A stretch of 64,000 bases of DNA, taken from positions 62,001 to 126,000 of the forward strand of contig NZ_JADYTJ010000001.1 in the NCBI RefSeq assembly GCF_021531075.1, in the 5' to 3' direction. Under the pieces are notes generated by a model. It was given only the letters and a program-made list of their open reading frames with translations. It was not told the origin of the DNA and did no database searches. The translations under genes and the position numbers were made by a program. The DNA is from Bacteroides caecigallinarum (GTDB lineage Bacteria > Bacteroidota > Bacteroidia > Bacteroidales > Bacteroidaceae). Below are positions 19,321 through 29,095 of this stretch, piece after piece. Every line of letters begins with the position of its first letter. Within the stretch, counting starts at the first letter, position 1.

Positions 19321-19424
19321 ATTGAACATAAAGTCGTCTTGCCTATATAAAAAGTTTGTTGTGTACTTTCAATATCTACAAATACAATTTATATATTTAT
19401 ATATATAATCTGTATTTATAAAAA

Positions 19425-19456
19425 TATAGATTGAATTTATAAATAAACAATCTATA
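19425..19456. repeat. Inverted repeat in AT-rich spacer
   Basis: TATAGATTG (19425-19433) and CAATCTATA (19448-19456) form a perfect nine-base dyad with a 14-base spacer, more than 100 bases upstream of the cca promoter. The spacer around it (19330-19500) holds no gene that I can see. Confidence 0.5.
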
Positions 19457-19505
19457 AATAGAGATTTTGTCCTGTTGATTAAGCATTAAAGTACCGATAA
19501 ATGAA

Positions 19506-19546
19506 AAATGGTGTCAGAGCCATAGATTTGTGCTCTGACACCATTT
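19506..19546 (-). terminator. Terminator of the first hybrid regulator gene
   Basis: A perfect 15-pair stem (19506-19520 with 19532-19546) with an 11-base loop, followed on the minus strand by TTCATTT. Confidence 0.85.
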
Positions 19547-19592
19547 GAAGATACTTAATTTGTATGTTCCCTTTTTCAATGAATGTATATTT

Positions 19593-22500
19593 TCATTGTT
19601 TTTCTTCTGTATTCTTTTCTTCATCACTCTTCTCGGAGGTATATTCTTTCGGTGACATTCCGAATATTTCTTTGAACGTACTCGAGAAATGTGATAAATT
19701 ATTGAATCCTACAGTATAGGCAACTTCTGAAATGCTCAGTTTCTTTTCTTTCAGCAATTTTGCTGCCTGCTGCATTCTAATGTTTTTGATAAAGTCGCGT
19801 GTAGACAGATTGGTAAGTTCCTTGAGTTTCCTGTGAAGATGTACTCTGCTAAGTCCTACTTCATGGGCAAGCATTTCTACGTTCAGAGTAGGTTCGGACA
19901 TATATTTATTTATGATATCCATAATTTTTTCCATTAGTGCTTCATCCGATGATTTTACACTCAACTCTTTTACTTTTTCTTTCTGCTCTTGTGCACCGCT
20001 ATATTTATTTTTCAGCATTCGTCTGTTGTTAAGAAGATTTGATATGGTACTTCTTAAAACTTCAGTATTGAACGGTTTTATTATGTATGCATCGGCTCCA
20101 TGTTCTATGCCCTCAACTTGCTCTTCGGCTTTTCCTTTTGCTGTAAGCAGTATAACCGGTAAATGGTTGGTATTTACATTTTGCTTTATTTTTTTGCATA
20201 ATGTCAGTCCATCCATTTCGTCCATCATAACATCACTTATTACCAAATCTACATTATTTGTAAATATCATGTCGTATGCTTCCCTTCCGTTGCTGGCCAA
20301 TACTATCTTATACTCGTCGGACAATTCTTCTTTTAGGAATTCCTGAATTTCCTTTTTATCGTCCACGATTAGAATTGTGAAGTTTGTTTTTGCCCTTTTC
20401 TTAGTGTTGGTTTGGGCTTCTTCATTTACATTTAGCGAAAACTTCTGTATTTCAATATCGTTGTTTACATAGCTTACGCTTTCGTCAATCTGTGAAAGAT
20501 CAATATGGTCGCATCCTTTTGGAATCCTTACAGTAAATGTGGAACCTGGGCAATCTATATTATTTTCGGCAGATATTACTCCATAATGCATTTCTACTAA
20601 AGAACGTGTCAGATGTAGTCCTACTCCGGTTCCGCCTTGATTATGTATACCATTACCGCTTATTTGATAGAATCTTTCAAAGATATGTTCTTTCTGATTT
20701 TCGTCCAGACCTATACCACTGTCTGTAACCTTTATTTCTATATAGTTCTTAAGTGGTCCTTTTATAGTGTGGTCTTCTCCGTAGCGAAGTGAAATATGCA
20801 CACTTCCATTGTCAGGAGTGTATTTGAAAGCATTCGACAAAAGGTTCATTAGCACTTTGTCGAAATTATTTATATCTATCCATCCCATCAGCATATCATT
20901 TTCATGTTCGAAACTGAAATTAATATTTTTCTGACGGGCTGTGTTCTCGAATGTCATCATCAGGTCGTTGATGAATCCTACAAGGTCTGTCTCTTTGAAA
21001 TGCATCTGCATCTGTCCTTTTTCAATTTTTCTGATATCCATCAACTGATTGATAAGGCGGAGTATTCTCTTGGCATTTCTGTATATCATCATATATGTCT
21101 TCGACACTTCTTCATTTTTATTGTTGGCTATGAGTTTTTCCAGCGGATTGATGATAAGTGTCATAGGAGTGCGTATTTCATGCGATATATTTATGAAAAA
21201 TTGCAGTTTTGCCTCGTTGATTTCTCTGGCATGTTTTATTTCCATAAAATCTTGCTTCCTTCTTATTTTAATGCGTATGTAGTTTATTGTCAACCATATA
21301 AGTATGACTACAGGTATTGAGAACAGCAGATATGCCCACCATGTTTGATACCAAGGGTATGAAATGTTTATATTGTACGTATATATGTCCGAGGCTATGT
21401 TCCTGTTTATGGCAAATACTTCAAGTTTGTAATTTCCGGATGGAAGATTGTTGAAGGTAATGTAGTTCTCGCCATATCTGGTTGATAGCCAGTCTTTTCC
21501 TAGTTTCTCTATTCTATATTTATATAGAATGTGTGAAGAGTTTCCGTAGTCCAAAGTGGTGAACAGAACTCTGAATGTGTTGTCTTTGTAGTTAAGACTG
21601 AATGTCTTTGCTTTTGTTACGTCCTCATCAATTATTTTTTTACCTCCTGAAAGTGAATTGGTGTTTATGCTTTTCCCGAAAATCTGGAACTCTGAAATTA
21701 GCAGTTTAGGCTTTGCTATAGAGTCAGTGATTTCTGATGGGAAGAAACAGGTAATTCCATTTGTTCCTCCGAAAAGTATTTCTCCGTTATTGGCTTTGTA
21801 TACAGCTCCTCTGGTAAATTCATTACCTTGCAGTCCGTCTTCGTTATAATAGTTGGTGAATGTTTTATTCTTTTTGTTGAATTTACTTATTCCGTTGAAT
21901 GTGCTTATCCATATGTTCCCGCTATTATCTTCGCATAATCCGCAGATAACTTCGTTAGACAAGCCATTGTCTATTCCGAATTTCTCGGACTGTTTGTTCT
22001 TCTTGTCGTATGAATACAGTCCTTCAGATGTTCCAATCCATATGGTACTATCATTATCCTCGGTTATGGAATAACACATTTTGTCTTTGGAAAAGATTTT
22101 GTTATTGACATTTGTAAAGTTGTTGGTTTGTGGATTAAAACAGCTTAAACCTTTAAAATGTCCTATCCATATGTAGCCCTCACTATCACAATACAATGTG
22201 TTAATCCAGTTATCTTCAAGCCAATCGCTTTTATTAATATCACTGTTGCTGTTATATGACGTAAGGTTGCCGCTATTCAGGTCGTAGACATACATACCAG
22301 TACCGTATGTACTGATATACAGTTTCTTATCGTGTCCTTCGGTTATACTGAAGACACTTTCATTCTCTAATCTATTTATGGGTTGGAAATTTCCTGTGTT
22401 TATATCAAATTTCCCAATTCCCTGGCTGTAGCTGCCAAGCCATATATCTTTGTTGGAATCTTCAAAAATACTTATTATTGTATTAGGTACACTGTTCTTA

Positions 22501-23660
22501 TCACTGTTAGGTTTATAGTGTTTTTTCAGTGAATAGTTAGAGTTCAGTATGTATAATCCTTTACTGTCTACACCAATCAATATATTATTTTTTCTATCTT
22601 TAAGTATAGACATTACGCAACCGTCGTCTATAGGACTGTTGCTTATTTGCTTTTCTCCATAGAATCTGAAAGGATTTGTTTTCTTCGGTATAAGTACTAC
22701 TCCCTTTTGGAATATACCGAACCATAAGTTATTTTCCTTATCAGATAGAATGCTATGTACTTTGGTGTCTCTAAGATCTATGGCCGAGTCTGCTATGTAT
22801 AGTTCTTCTATGGAATAATTATTTTCATTGAAAATTTTCACTCCCTGACCGTCACTGCCTATATAGAGTTTCCCATCAATATACTCCATCGTTTTAATGG
22901 ATAAGTTTTTGCAACTCTCTAATTTTTTTAGTGATTTATTTTGTTTGTTATAAAGAAACAGGCCATTTGTAAACGTCCCAAAGTACATATTTCCGTTATT
23001 GTTTGCAATAATAGATGTAACATCGCTTTGGGCAATTTCAGAGAACTCCAGTTCTTCTATGTTTTTGGTCTTTTGGTCATATATCAAAACCCCGTGTCCT
23101 TCTGTACCAATGTATATTTTACCATTATTTTCCTCTATAATGGTATTTATTTTTAATATTTTATTTTTATATGATTGTATAATATTATTCCCTATATTGT
23201 TTTGGGTATTAATCAGAAATAGACCTTGATTAGAGGTCGCTACCCAAATATCACCATTCTTGCATTCTATTATTTGTGAAATATGTGGGGTGGTAATTCT
23301 GTTGTTTATGTATAGTGGAATTTGGGTAAAGTTGTCTTCGTTACGATTGTATTTCATCATACCAGCTACTGTTCCAACCCAAATGTTGTTTTTACTGTCT
23401 TCGAATACCACTCTTGAGTAATTGTTGCATATGGAGGTGGAATCGTTCTCGTCGTGAGTGTACAGTACGAACCTATTACCGTCGAATTTGTTCAGACCAT
23501 ATTCTGTGGCAATCCATATAAAGCCGCTTTTGTCTTGATAAATTCTATTTATAAGACTGCTTGATATATGATCTCCTGTCGTATATATTACGCTGGTTTG
23601 TGACAGTAAGTTGGTGATTGATAATAATAAGGACAATAGCCCGATAAGTATATGTTTCAT
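19593..23660 (-). CDS. Hybrid two-component system regulator (sensor kinase, receiver and AraC HTH in one protein)
   Basis: The 1355-residue protein has, in order, a signal peptide (about 1-20), two-bladed-propeller-type Reg_prop repeats (about 25-700, many copies of WIGT, WIAT and GLFLYN-like units), a Y_Y_Y domain (about 715-785) and one membrane helix (about 790-812). In the cytoplasm come a HisKA box with SHEIRTPM, an ATPase domain (NLLSNAFKYTP, DSGIGL), a receiver with VISDVMMDEMDG, and a C-terminal AraC-type HTH. Such proteins sense oligosaccharides in the periplasm and activate polysaccharide-use genes. It follows kduI and a PTS-IIC-like transporter, so a uronate-containing glycan such as pectin or a glycosaminoglycan is a plausible signal; that is inference. 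It has its own promoter. Confidence 0.95.
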   Translation of the reverse strand: MKHILIGLLSLLLSITNLLSQTSVIYTTGDHISSSLINRIYQDKSGFIWIATEYGLNKFDGNRFVLYTHDENDSTSICNNYSRVVFEDSKNNIWVGTVAGMMKYNRNEDNFTQIPLYINNRITTPHISQIIECKNGDIWVATSNQGLFLINTQNNIGNNIIQSYKNKILKINTIIEENNGKIYIGTEGHGVLIYDQKTKNIEELEFSEIAQSDVTSIIANNNGNMYFGTFTNGLFLYNKQNKSLKKLESCKNLSIKTMEYIDGKLYIGSDGQGVKIFNENNYSIEELYIADSAIDLRDTKVHSILSDKENNLWFGIFQKGVVLIPKKTNPFRFYGEKQISNSPIDDGCVMSILKDRKNNILIGVDSKGLYILNSNYSLKKHYKPNSDKNSVPNTIISIFEDSNKDIWLGSYSQGIGKFDINTGNFQPINRLENESVFSITEGHDKKLYISTYGTGMYVYDLNSGNLTSYNSNSDINKSDWLEDNWINTLYCDSEGYIWIGHFKGLSCFNPQTNNFTNVNNKIFSKDKMCYSITEDNDSTIWIGTSEGLYSYDKKNKQSEKFGIDNGLSNEVICGLCEDNSGNIWISTFNGISKFNKKNKTFTNYYNEDGLQGNEFTRGAVYKANNGEILFGGTNGITCFFPSEITDSIAKPKLLISEFQIFGKSINTNSLSGGKKIIDEDVTKAKTFSLNYKDNTFRVLFTTLDYGNSSHILYKYRIEKLGKDWLSTRYGENYITFNNLPSGNYKLEVFAINRNIASDIYTYNINISYPWYQTWWAYLLFSIPVVILIWLTINYIRIKIRRKQDFMEIKHAREINEAKLQFFINISHEIRTPMTLIINPLEKLIANNKNEEVSKTYMMIYRNAKRILRLINQLMDIRKIEKGQMQMHFKETDLVGFINDLMMTFENTARQKNINFSFEHENDMLMGWIDINNFDKVLMNLLSNAFKYTPDNGSVHISLRYGEDHTIKGPLKNYIEIKVTDSGIGLDENQKEHIFERFYQISGNGIHNQGGTGVGLHLTRSLVEMHYGVISAENNIDCPGSTFTVRIPKGCDHIDLSQIDESVSYVNNDIEIQKFSLNVNEEAQTNTKKRAKTNFTILIVDDKKEIQEFLKEELSDEYKIVLASNGREAYDMIFTNNVDLVISDVMMDEMDGLTLCKKIKQNVNTNHLPVILLTAKGKAEEQVEGIEHGADAYIIKPFNTEVLRSTISNLLNNRRMLKNKYSGAQEQKEKVKELSVKSSDEALMEKIMDIINKYMSEPTLNVEMLAHEVGLSRVHLHRKLKELTNLSTRDFIKNIRMQQAAKLLKEKKLSISEVAYTVGFNNLSHFSSTFKEIFGMSPKEYTSEKSDEEKNTEEKQ

Positions 23661-23689
23661 TGTATTGGTTTATATGTTAAACTGCAATA

Positions 23690-23719
23690 CAAAGGTAATT
23701 AAAATATGATAATTACAAA
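23690..23719 (-). promoter_or_regulatory. Promoter of the first hybrid regulator gene
   Basis: TTTG (23719-23716), 18 bases, then TACCTTTG (23697-23690) on the minus strand, 29 bases before the ATG at 23660. The -33 lies in the T-run of the kduI terminator. Confidence 0.65.
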
Positions 23720-23724
23720 AAAAA

Positions 23725-23758
23725 GAGTCTGCCTATTTTTTTATGAATAGGCAGACTC
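23725..23758 (-). terminator. Terminator after kduI
   Basis: A perfect 13-pair stem (23725-23737 with 23746-23758), followed on the minus strand by eight T. Confidence 0.9.
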
Positions 23759-23783
23759 AAAATATGACTTATATACTTATCTA

Positions 23784-24704
23784 TTATCTCATTTCAGTAT
23801 ATTTGATTTTGTCCATATCGTTGTAGTCAAGGTTCTCACCTGCCATACCCCAAATGAACATATAGTTGCTTGTACCTGCTGCTGCGTGGATTGACCATTC
23901 TGGAGAAACTATAGCCTGTTCGTTAGCCATCCATACAAGACGCTGTTCCTGTGGCTGACCCATCAGGTGGCAAATCATGTTACCTTCTGGTACATTGAAA
24001 TAGAAATAAGCTTCCATACGGCGGCTGTGAGTGTGAGCTGGCATAGTGTTCCATACGCTACCCGGTTTCAATTCAGTAAGACCCATTTGTAACTGGCATG
24101 GTCCTTCTTCCAATACATTCTTAACGATAAGCTGGTTGATAACGCGGTCATTGCTTTCTTCCAACTTACCAGCCTTCATAGAGTTTGCTTTCAAAGAACC
24201 TTTACGTCCGTCGATAGTAACGAGCTGAGTCTTGTATTCCTTGTGTGCAGGAGATGAGTTGATATAGAATTTTGCTGGTTTTGAAGAATCCTTGCTCTTG
24301 AAAGTAACTTTTTCGTTACCGCGTCCTACGTACAAAGCTTCTCTGAATTTCAATTCATATTCTTTACCGTCAACAGTAACAATACCATCACCACCCACGT
24401 TGATAACACCAAGTTCGCGTGAGAATAGGAAATATGGAGCCTTCAGAGGGTCGATAGTTTCAAGAACTACTTCTTTGTTTACAGGCATAGCACCACCGAA
24501 GATGAAACGGTCGTACATTGCATATGTAAGGTTGATTTCGTCTGCAGAGAAAACCTTTTCCATAAGGAAGTTCTCGCGGATTCTCTGTGTGTCATAAGTC
24601 TTGAAATCCTGAGGATGACAAGCTGTTTTCATCTGGTAGTTTACCTGTGCGTTAGATGACAGAGCAGCTACACCCATCATCATTGCTAGTGCTAATTTTT
24701 TCAT
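23784..24704 (-). CDS. kduI: 5-keto-4-deoxyuronate isomerase, with a signal peptide
   Basis: KduI converts 5-keto-4-deoxyuronate, from unsaturated uronates released by lyases, to 3-deoxy-D-glycero-2,5-hexodiulosonate. The cupin metal site is complete: H224, H226 and E231 in [13 protein letters not shown], and H273 in WSIHAAAG. Typical early segments FKTYDT and [13 protein letters not shown] are present. The unusual point is residues 1-20 ([20 protein letters not shown]), a clear Sec signal peptide, while the well-known E. coli enzyme is cytoplasmic. The mature part (about 286 residues) has normal length. It starts 36 bases after the transporter gene and is followed by a terminator, so the two form an operon. 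Confidence 0.92.
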   Translation of the reverse strand: MKKLALAMMMGVAALSSNAQVNYQMKTACHPQDFKTYDTQRIRENFLMEKVFSADEINLTYAMYDRFIFGGAMPVNKEVVLETIDPLKAPYFLFSRELGVINVGGDGIVTVDGKEYELKFREALYVGRGNEKVTFKSKDSSKPAKFYINSSPAHKEYKTQLVTIDGRKGSLKANSMKAGKLEESNDRVINQLIVKNVLEEGPCQLQMGLTELKPGSVWNTMPAHTHSRRMEAYFYFNVPEGNMICHLMGQPQEQRLVWMANEQAIVSPEWSIHAAAGTSNYMFIWGMAGENLDYNDMDKIKYTEMR

Positions 24705-24740
24705 ATTCTTATTGTTTTATTGAGTTTAGGTTTTCTTAAA

Positions 24741-26135
24741 TTAATTATTGTTGTGAGCTTTTGCCTCTTTGATAATACGTGTTCTGTTGTATATAGCCAT
24801 AATGAGTGCAACGGCTACCAATGCAACTGAACCTACATACTTGAAATTATATATCAAGTGGAATATACCCCATGAGAATATACTTGAAGCGAAGTCAAGT
24901 GCACCTCCCTGGAAACCTTCAGGTATTTTCACTGCTGCATCACCAGTCTTGATGAAAACATCATGGGCTGCTTGTGTGAAGAAAGGAGCCAAGTCTGTTA
25001 CAAAATACAAACCAACAATGAGACCTACTAAACCTATAAGGAATGTTTTCAATACATTACCTTTTGTTATAGGAAGCACTGCTGGGAACAAGTAGAACAT
25101 TCCGGCAAGTGATGCCAATGGAAGGAACTGGTTGCCAGGAAGTATTACTGAAAGGAATAATGCAACCGGTATAAGAAGAAGTGACACGACCAAAGTAGTT
25201 GGATGACCGATAACCAATGCTGGACTCATACCGATATTTAGGTTCGCGCTGTTCTTGAATTTACGTGCAATAAGTTCGCGAGTTGCGTCTGAAATAGGAC
25301 GAAGACCTTCGATGAATAATGAAGTGATACGTGGGATAAGCTCCATTACGGCTCCCATTTTAATTCCCAATCCTAGGATAGCAGGGATATTGTCTACTAT
25401 TTCCTGCCCATTTTTACAGGCAAGCATACCGATACCGCAACCAACTACGATACCAAGGAAAAGAGGTTCTCCCATGATACCGAATTTTCTTTTCATTCCT
25501 TCAGCATCAATGTAAAGTTTGTCAAATCCTGGTATTTTATCCAATGCTTTGTTGATAACAAGTGCAAAAGGAACAAAACCTTGACAGAATGGCTGTGGGA
25601 TAGATATACCATCCATTTTGTCATAGTATCCCTGGAATTGTTTGCAGGTAAGGTCAGCCATTACCAATGTTATTATATAACAGATGATTGCAGCAAAGAA
25701 TCCCCACCATATATTTTCTGTTGCAAAATATACTACGGCACCGATAAAAGCAAAATGCCAATAATTCCAGAGGTCAATGTTTACAGTCTTTGTTGTTTTT
25801 GTAAGAAGCATTACAATGTTTACAGCCAAACATACAGGAATGATAAATGCTCCAACAGAAGTGTTGTATGCCACTGAAGCTGCAGCAGGCCATCCCATAT
25901 CGAATATACCGAGACTTAAACCATAAATTTCTGTTACTTTTTTCAGCGGATCACCAAGGCTGCTTGTCAGCAAAGCTGTTACTACAGACAAACCTACGAA
26001 TCCGACTCCCACTAAAAGACCACTCTTAAGAGCTTTACCAAATTTAATACCGATACACAAGCCTAAGATTGTAAAAATGATAGGCATCATCACCGCTGCC
26101 CCTAGCCCGATGATGTAACTGAAAACTTGTTCCAT
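24741..26135 (-). CDS. PTS galactitol-type IIC-like transporter without IIA or IIB
   Basis: The 464-residue protein is almost wholly membrane helices and resembles the galactitol family of PTS IIC permeases (GLSLGIFDMGWPAAAS, NIGMSPALVIGHP and SIFSWGIFHLIYNFKY segments). In enterobacteria IIC works with IIA and IIB proteins that phosphorylate the sugar. Neither they nor EI/HPr are near here, so this probably acts as an unphosphorylating carrier. Pairing with kduI and the hybrid regulator suggests a deoxyuronate or a related uronic acid as substrate, which is inference. Phased repeats and a promoter lie upstream. Confidence 0.85.
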   Translation of the reverse strand: MEQVFSYIIGLGAAVMMPIIFTILGLCIGIKFGKALKSGLLVGVGFVGLSVVTALLTSSLGDPLKKVTEIYGLSLGIFDMGWPAAASVAYNTSVGAFIIPVCLAVNIVMLLTKTTKTVNIDLWNYWHFAFIGAVVYFATENIWWGFFAAIICYIITLVMADLTCKQFQGYYDKMDGISIPQPFCQGFVPFALVINKALDKIPGFDKLYIDAEGMKRKFGIMGEPLFLGIVVGCGIGMLACKNGQEIVDNIPAILGLGIKMGAVMELIPRITSLFIEGLRPISDATRELIARKFKNSANLNIGMSPALVIGHPTTLVVSLLLIPVALFLSVILPGNQFLPLASLAGMFYLFPAVLPITKGNVLKTFLIGLVGLIVGLYFVTDLAPFFTQAAHDVFIKTGDAAVKIPEGFQGGALDFASSIFSWGIFHLIYNFKYVGSVALVAVALIMAIYNRTRIIKEAKAHNNN

Positions 26136-26192
26136 GCTTTGTTTTTCTACAGTTTTTACTCTAATTAAGATTTAGTTGTTTATTTTATTTGC

Positions 26193-26224
26193 CAAAAATA
26201 ATGTCTTTTATTGTAATATCCAAT
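26193..26224 (-). promoter_or_regulatory. Promoter of the transporter-kduI operon
   Basis: ATTG (26224-26221), 20 bases, then TATTTTTG (26200-26193) on the minus strand, about 57 bases before the ATG at 26135. The direct repeats at 26225-26251 abut its -33 element. Confidence 0.7.
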
Positions 26225-26251
26225 CTATTTTCGACTATTTTGGACTATTCA
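26225..26251 (-). promoter_or_regulatory. Likely activator site: three direct repeats at 10-bp period
   Basis: In plus orientation CTATTTT (26225-26231), CTATTTT (26235-26241) and CTATTCA (26245-26251) are spaced by exactly 10 bases, one helical turn. They lie immediately upstream of the -33 element, where a class II activator would sit. The AraC-type domain of the adjacent hybrid regulator is the obvious candidate; binding is inferred. Confidence 0.5.
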
Positions 26252-26318
26252 CGTAATATATAACATATTTTTCGTTATCGCACACGGATGATGTATCTAT
26301 TATGTGTAATAAATAAAA

Positions 26319-26358
26319 AAATATCGTTTGTATTGAAAACACTTTACAAACGATATTT
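26319..26358 (-). terminator. Terminator of the sulfonation operon
   Basis: A perfect 14-pair stem (26319-26332 with 26345-26358), followed on the minus strand by TTTTATTT. Confidence 0.88.
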
Positions 26359-26389
26359 CTGTTATCTGGACTTATTGTCTTTATATGTG

Positions 26390-27496
26390 TTAAAGCTTAT
26401 AGTCCCATTGCTCCAAAGCAAACGACCAATGTTTTTCAACCAACTCTATTGTTTCAGGTTTATATTGGTATTTATTCTTTTTATATCCCTTTTTCTTGTT
26501 TACATAAGCTTCTATTGCATTTCTAGCTTCATCGAATCCTGGTAATGACAGTTTTTTGTAAATATCTTCTGTCATATCAAATGCATTCTGTTCATAATCT
26601 TCAAATTTCACTTCTACAAGATTACCTTCAGGAATGAATTTCTTGTCTTCTTCATACTTGTGGTATAGTTTTGAGTATACCTCCAATATGTTAGCCTGAA
26701 GTTCTTCGTTGCTGATATTTTGCAGCATAAGCGGCTGGATAGTATTTGTGAAGAAACTTCGCGTAGATTCGAACACTGTGTATGGATTACGCATCAGATA
26801 TATGAATTTGGCATTAGGAAACATTTTTACCAGTTCCTTTACACGTCCTGTGTGAGGAGGATTCTTACTCAGAAATTGTGTTCCTTTTGTGTTCCACAAT
26901 GAAATCTTGATGAGTTTAGTGAAAACTTCCTCAAATACTTTCAGCTCTTCATCTGTTATGTCATTAAAAAGAAGATATTTGTCGGCATATTCCATCATGT
27001 GTTTTGGCAAAAACCAAAAGTTATAATATGTATATGGCATCATATTTGCCAATGCAAATTCTTCTTCCTGAGGCAGATCAACGGCCAGCTCCATATTGTC
27101 TGTAGGACGTTTGTCCGGCATAATCCAACTCATATTCTTCTTGAAGAACGGCTGCCCCCACATCATCAGATGCGGGAACACTGTCTGATAAGTTGTATTA
27201 TATCCAAAATGACTGTCGCATGAGAATACATTATGCATGAATGTGGTTCCACTGCGCCAGTGTCCCAATATGAATACAGGGTCATGCTCCATAGGCTTGT
27301 CGGCAAGCAATTTTTCATATCGCTTGTCTTGTAATGGTTTTAGAGAGGACAACAGACGGCATACAGATTTTGTTAGTCTGTATTTGTTTTTGTATTTGTC
27401 GTCTATGACTTTTCCTTCGGTTATTTGGTTGAAAGTTTTCCAGTCTGCTCCAACAAGAGGATTAACCGGCAACTTACTGAATTCTAGTAATCCCAT
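26390..27496 (-). CDS. PAPS-dependent sulfotransferase
   Basis: The 368 residues include the 5'-phosphosulfate loop GHWRSGTTFMH (residues 78-88) and the 3'-phosphate site FIYLMRNPYTVFESTRS (about 231-247). The enzyme would move a sulfonyl group from PAPS to a hydroxyl of an acceptor. No signal peptide is seen, so it works in the cytoplasm. It is the last gene of an operon that takes up sulfate, makes PAPS and destroys PAP. From memory, a Bacteroides thetaiotaomicron sulfotransferase in a similar cluster (BT_0416) was shown to sulfonate cholesterol; whether this one uses a sterol, lipid or glycan cannot be read from the sequence. Confidence 0.88.
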   Translation of the reverse strand: MGLLEFSKLPVNPLVGADWKTFNQITEGKVIDDKYKNKYRLTKSVCRLLSSLKPLQDKRYEKLLADKPMEHDPVFILGHWRSGTTFMHNVFSCDSHFGYNTTYQTVFPHLMMWGQPFFKKNMSWIMPDKRPTDNMELAVDLPQEEEFALANMMPYTYYNFWFLPKHMMEYADKYLLFNDITDEELKVFEEVFTKLIKISLWNTKGTQFLSKNPPHTGRVKELVKMFPNAKFIYLMRNPYTVFESTRSFFTNTIQPLMLQNISNEELQANILEVYSKLYHKYEEDKKFIPEGNLVEVKFEDYEQNAFDMTEDIYKKLSLPGFDEARNAIEAYVNKKKGYKKNKYQYKPETIELVEKHWSFALEQWDYKL

Positions 27497-27512
27497 TATT
27501 TGTCTTTATTAG

Positions 27513-29018
27513 TTATTTTCTTATTTCAATATCAATACCCTGACGTGACAATTCCTTGACAGCTTTTTCTATGGCCTCATAGTGTTCAGGAGTGATCCCC
27601 AGCTTAGGCAAATCCAGAACAGGCAATACCATCTGGTTGTGCATATCCTTGTCTGCTACCTGATTGATAATCATACCTACGGCACTTGTATTGTTTGTTA
27701 TAGGGTCTATAAGAATGAATGCGCCGGTAGCTTTGTTGTCAGAATAAGAGTCAAAGAACAGTTCCTTTGATGATGTGAGAACAACTTTTGCTATTTGGTT
27801 CAATTGCATAGGAACATCTTCTTTGGTCAGTCGGCCATTTTCAACACTCAGGTGTTCCATTGTGTTGATATCAACCTTATATTCTATGCTGTCTATACGT
27901 GTTCGGCTTGTGTTTGTGGTATGTTTCAGGAAGAATGATTTTTCCATGTCCATCTTTTCTTCGTCCATCCATACCAGCATAGCCTCGAAATTACGTCCCA
28001 CCATAGGTACATTGTCTGGATGCACAAGCATTTCACCTCTTGAAACGTCAATTTCGTCTTCAAGAGTTATGGTTACAGACATAGGTGGGAAAGCATAGTC
28101 TATTTCACCTTCATATGTAACGATACTCTTTACGTGAGATTTCTTTCCGGAAGGAAGAGCCATGACTTCATCACCTTTGCGTATGACACCTGAAGATACC
28201 TTACCACAGAATCCGCGGAAATCGAGGTTTGGACGTAGAACATACTGTACAGGATAACGGAAATCCTTCAGATTATGGTCATTGCCTATGTGTACTGTTT
28301 CAAGATATTCCAGCAATGATGTTCCTTCGTACCACGGAGTACGGTCTGACTTTTCCACCACATTGTCGCCTTCAAGGGCTGATAGAGGGATACACTGTAT
28401 GTCCGGAATATTAAGAGGTGCGACAAATGATTTGTAGTCGTTTACAATCTTGTCGAACACTTCTTTAGAAAAATCAACCAGGTCCATCTTGTTTACAGCC
28501 AAAATTACGTGTTTGATTCCAAGCAGTGAAACCAGATATGAGTGGCGTTTGGTTTGGGTGATTACTCCTGTACGCGCATCTACAAGTATGATTGCAAGGT
28601 TAGCTGTAGAACCACCTGTAATCATGTTACGCGTATATTGTTCGTGTCCCGGAGTGTCGGCTATGATAAACTTGCGGTTGTTTGTAGAGAAATATCTGTA
28701 TGCCACATCAATTGTGATACCCTGTTCGCGTTCAGCCTTAAGACCGTCAAGCAGAAGTGCATAGTCGATGTGCTCGCCTGCATTACCTACACGCTTACTG
28801 TCGCGTTCAAGTGCATCAAGTTGGTCCTCATACAGTTTTTTACTATCGAACAACAGACGTCCGATAAGAGTCGATTTACCGTCGTCCACAGAACCTGCAG
28901 TAAGGAAACGGAGCAAGTCCTTCTGTTCGTCTTTCTTTAGGAATTCTTCTATGGACATATTTCCGCGGGCTTCGCCTTCCATAGGATTTCCTGATTTGTT
29001 TTTATCTATAGTTTCCAT
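27513..29018 (-). CDS. cysN: Sulfate adenylyltransferase subunit 1 (GTPase)
   Basis: The 501-residue GTPase drives the formation of adenosine 5'-phosphosulfate by CysD. An EF-Tu-like domain has GSVDDGKST as G1 (residues about 43-51), [12 protein letters not shown] as G3 and NKMDL as G4, followed by beta-barrel domains. It is not fused to CysC, unlike some family members; cysC is separate here. It sits between cysD and the sulfotransferase, with an AT-rich repeat in the 77-base gap to cysD. ATG 29018 is used; ATG 28980 is an alternative. Confidence 0.95.
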   Translation of the reverse strand: METIDKNKSGNPMEGEARGNMSIEEFLKKDEQKDLLRFLTAGSVDDGKSTLIGRLLFDSKKLYEDQLDALERDSKRVGNAGEHIDYALLLDGLKAEREQGITIDVAYRYFSTNNRKFIIADTPGHEQYTRNMITGGSTANLAIILVDARTGVITQTKRHSYLVSLLGIKHVILAVNKMDLVDFSKEVFDKIVNDYKSFVAPLNIPDIQCIPLSALEGDNVVEKSDRTPWYEGTSLLEYLETVHIGNDHNLKDFRYPVQYVLRPNLDFRGFCGKVSSGVIRKGDEVMALPSGKKSHVKSIVTYEGEIDYAFPPMSVTITLEDEIDVSRGEMLVHPDNVPMVGRNFEAMLVWMDEEKMDMEKSFFLKHTTNTSRTRIDSIEYKVDINTMEHLSVENGRLTKEDVPMQLNQIAKVVLTSSKELFFDSYSDNKATGAFILIDPITNNTSAVGMIINQVADKDMHNQMVLPVLDLPKLGITPEHYEAIEKAVKELSRQGIDIEIRK

Positions 29019-29095
29019 TTTACTTAATTAATAATGAACAATTAATAATTATAAATGAGGTGTTTTTAATTATTAATTCTTTAATTTTTAATTAT

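Noticed and set aside
24741-26135. Full PTS operon
   Set aside because: No IIA, IIB, EI or HPr gene is visible around the IIC homologue.
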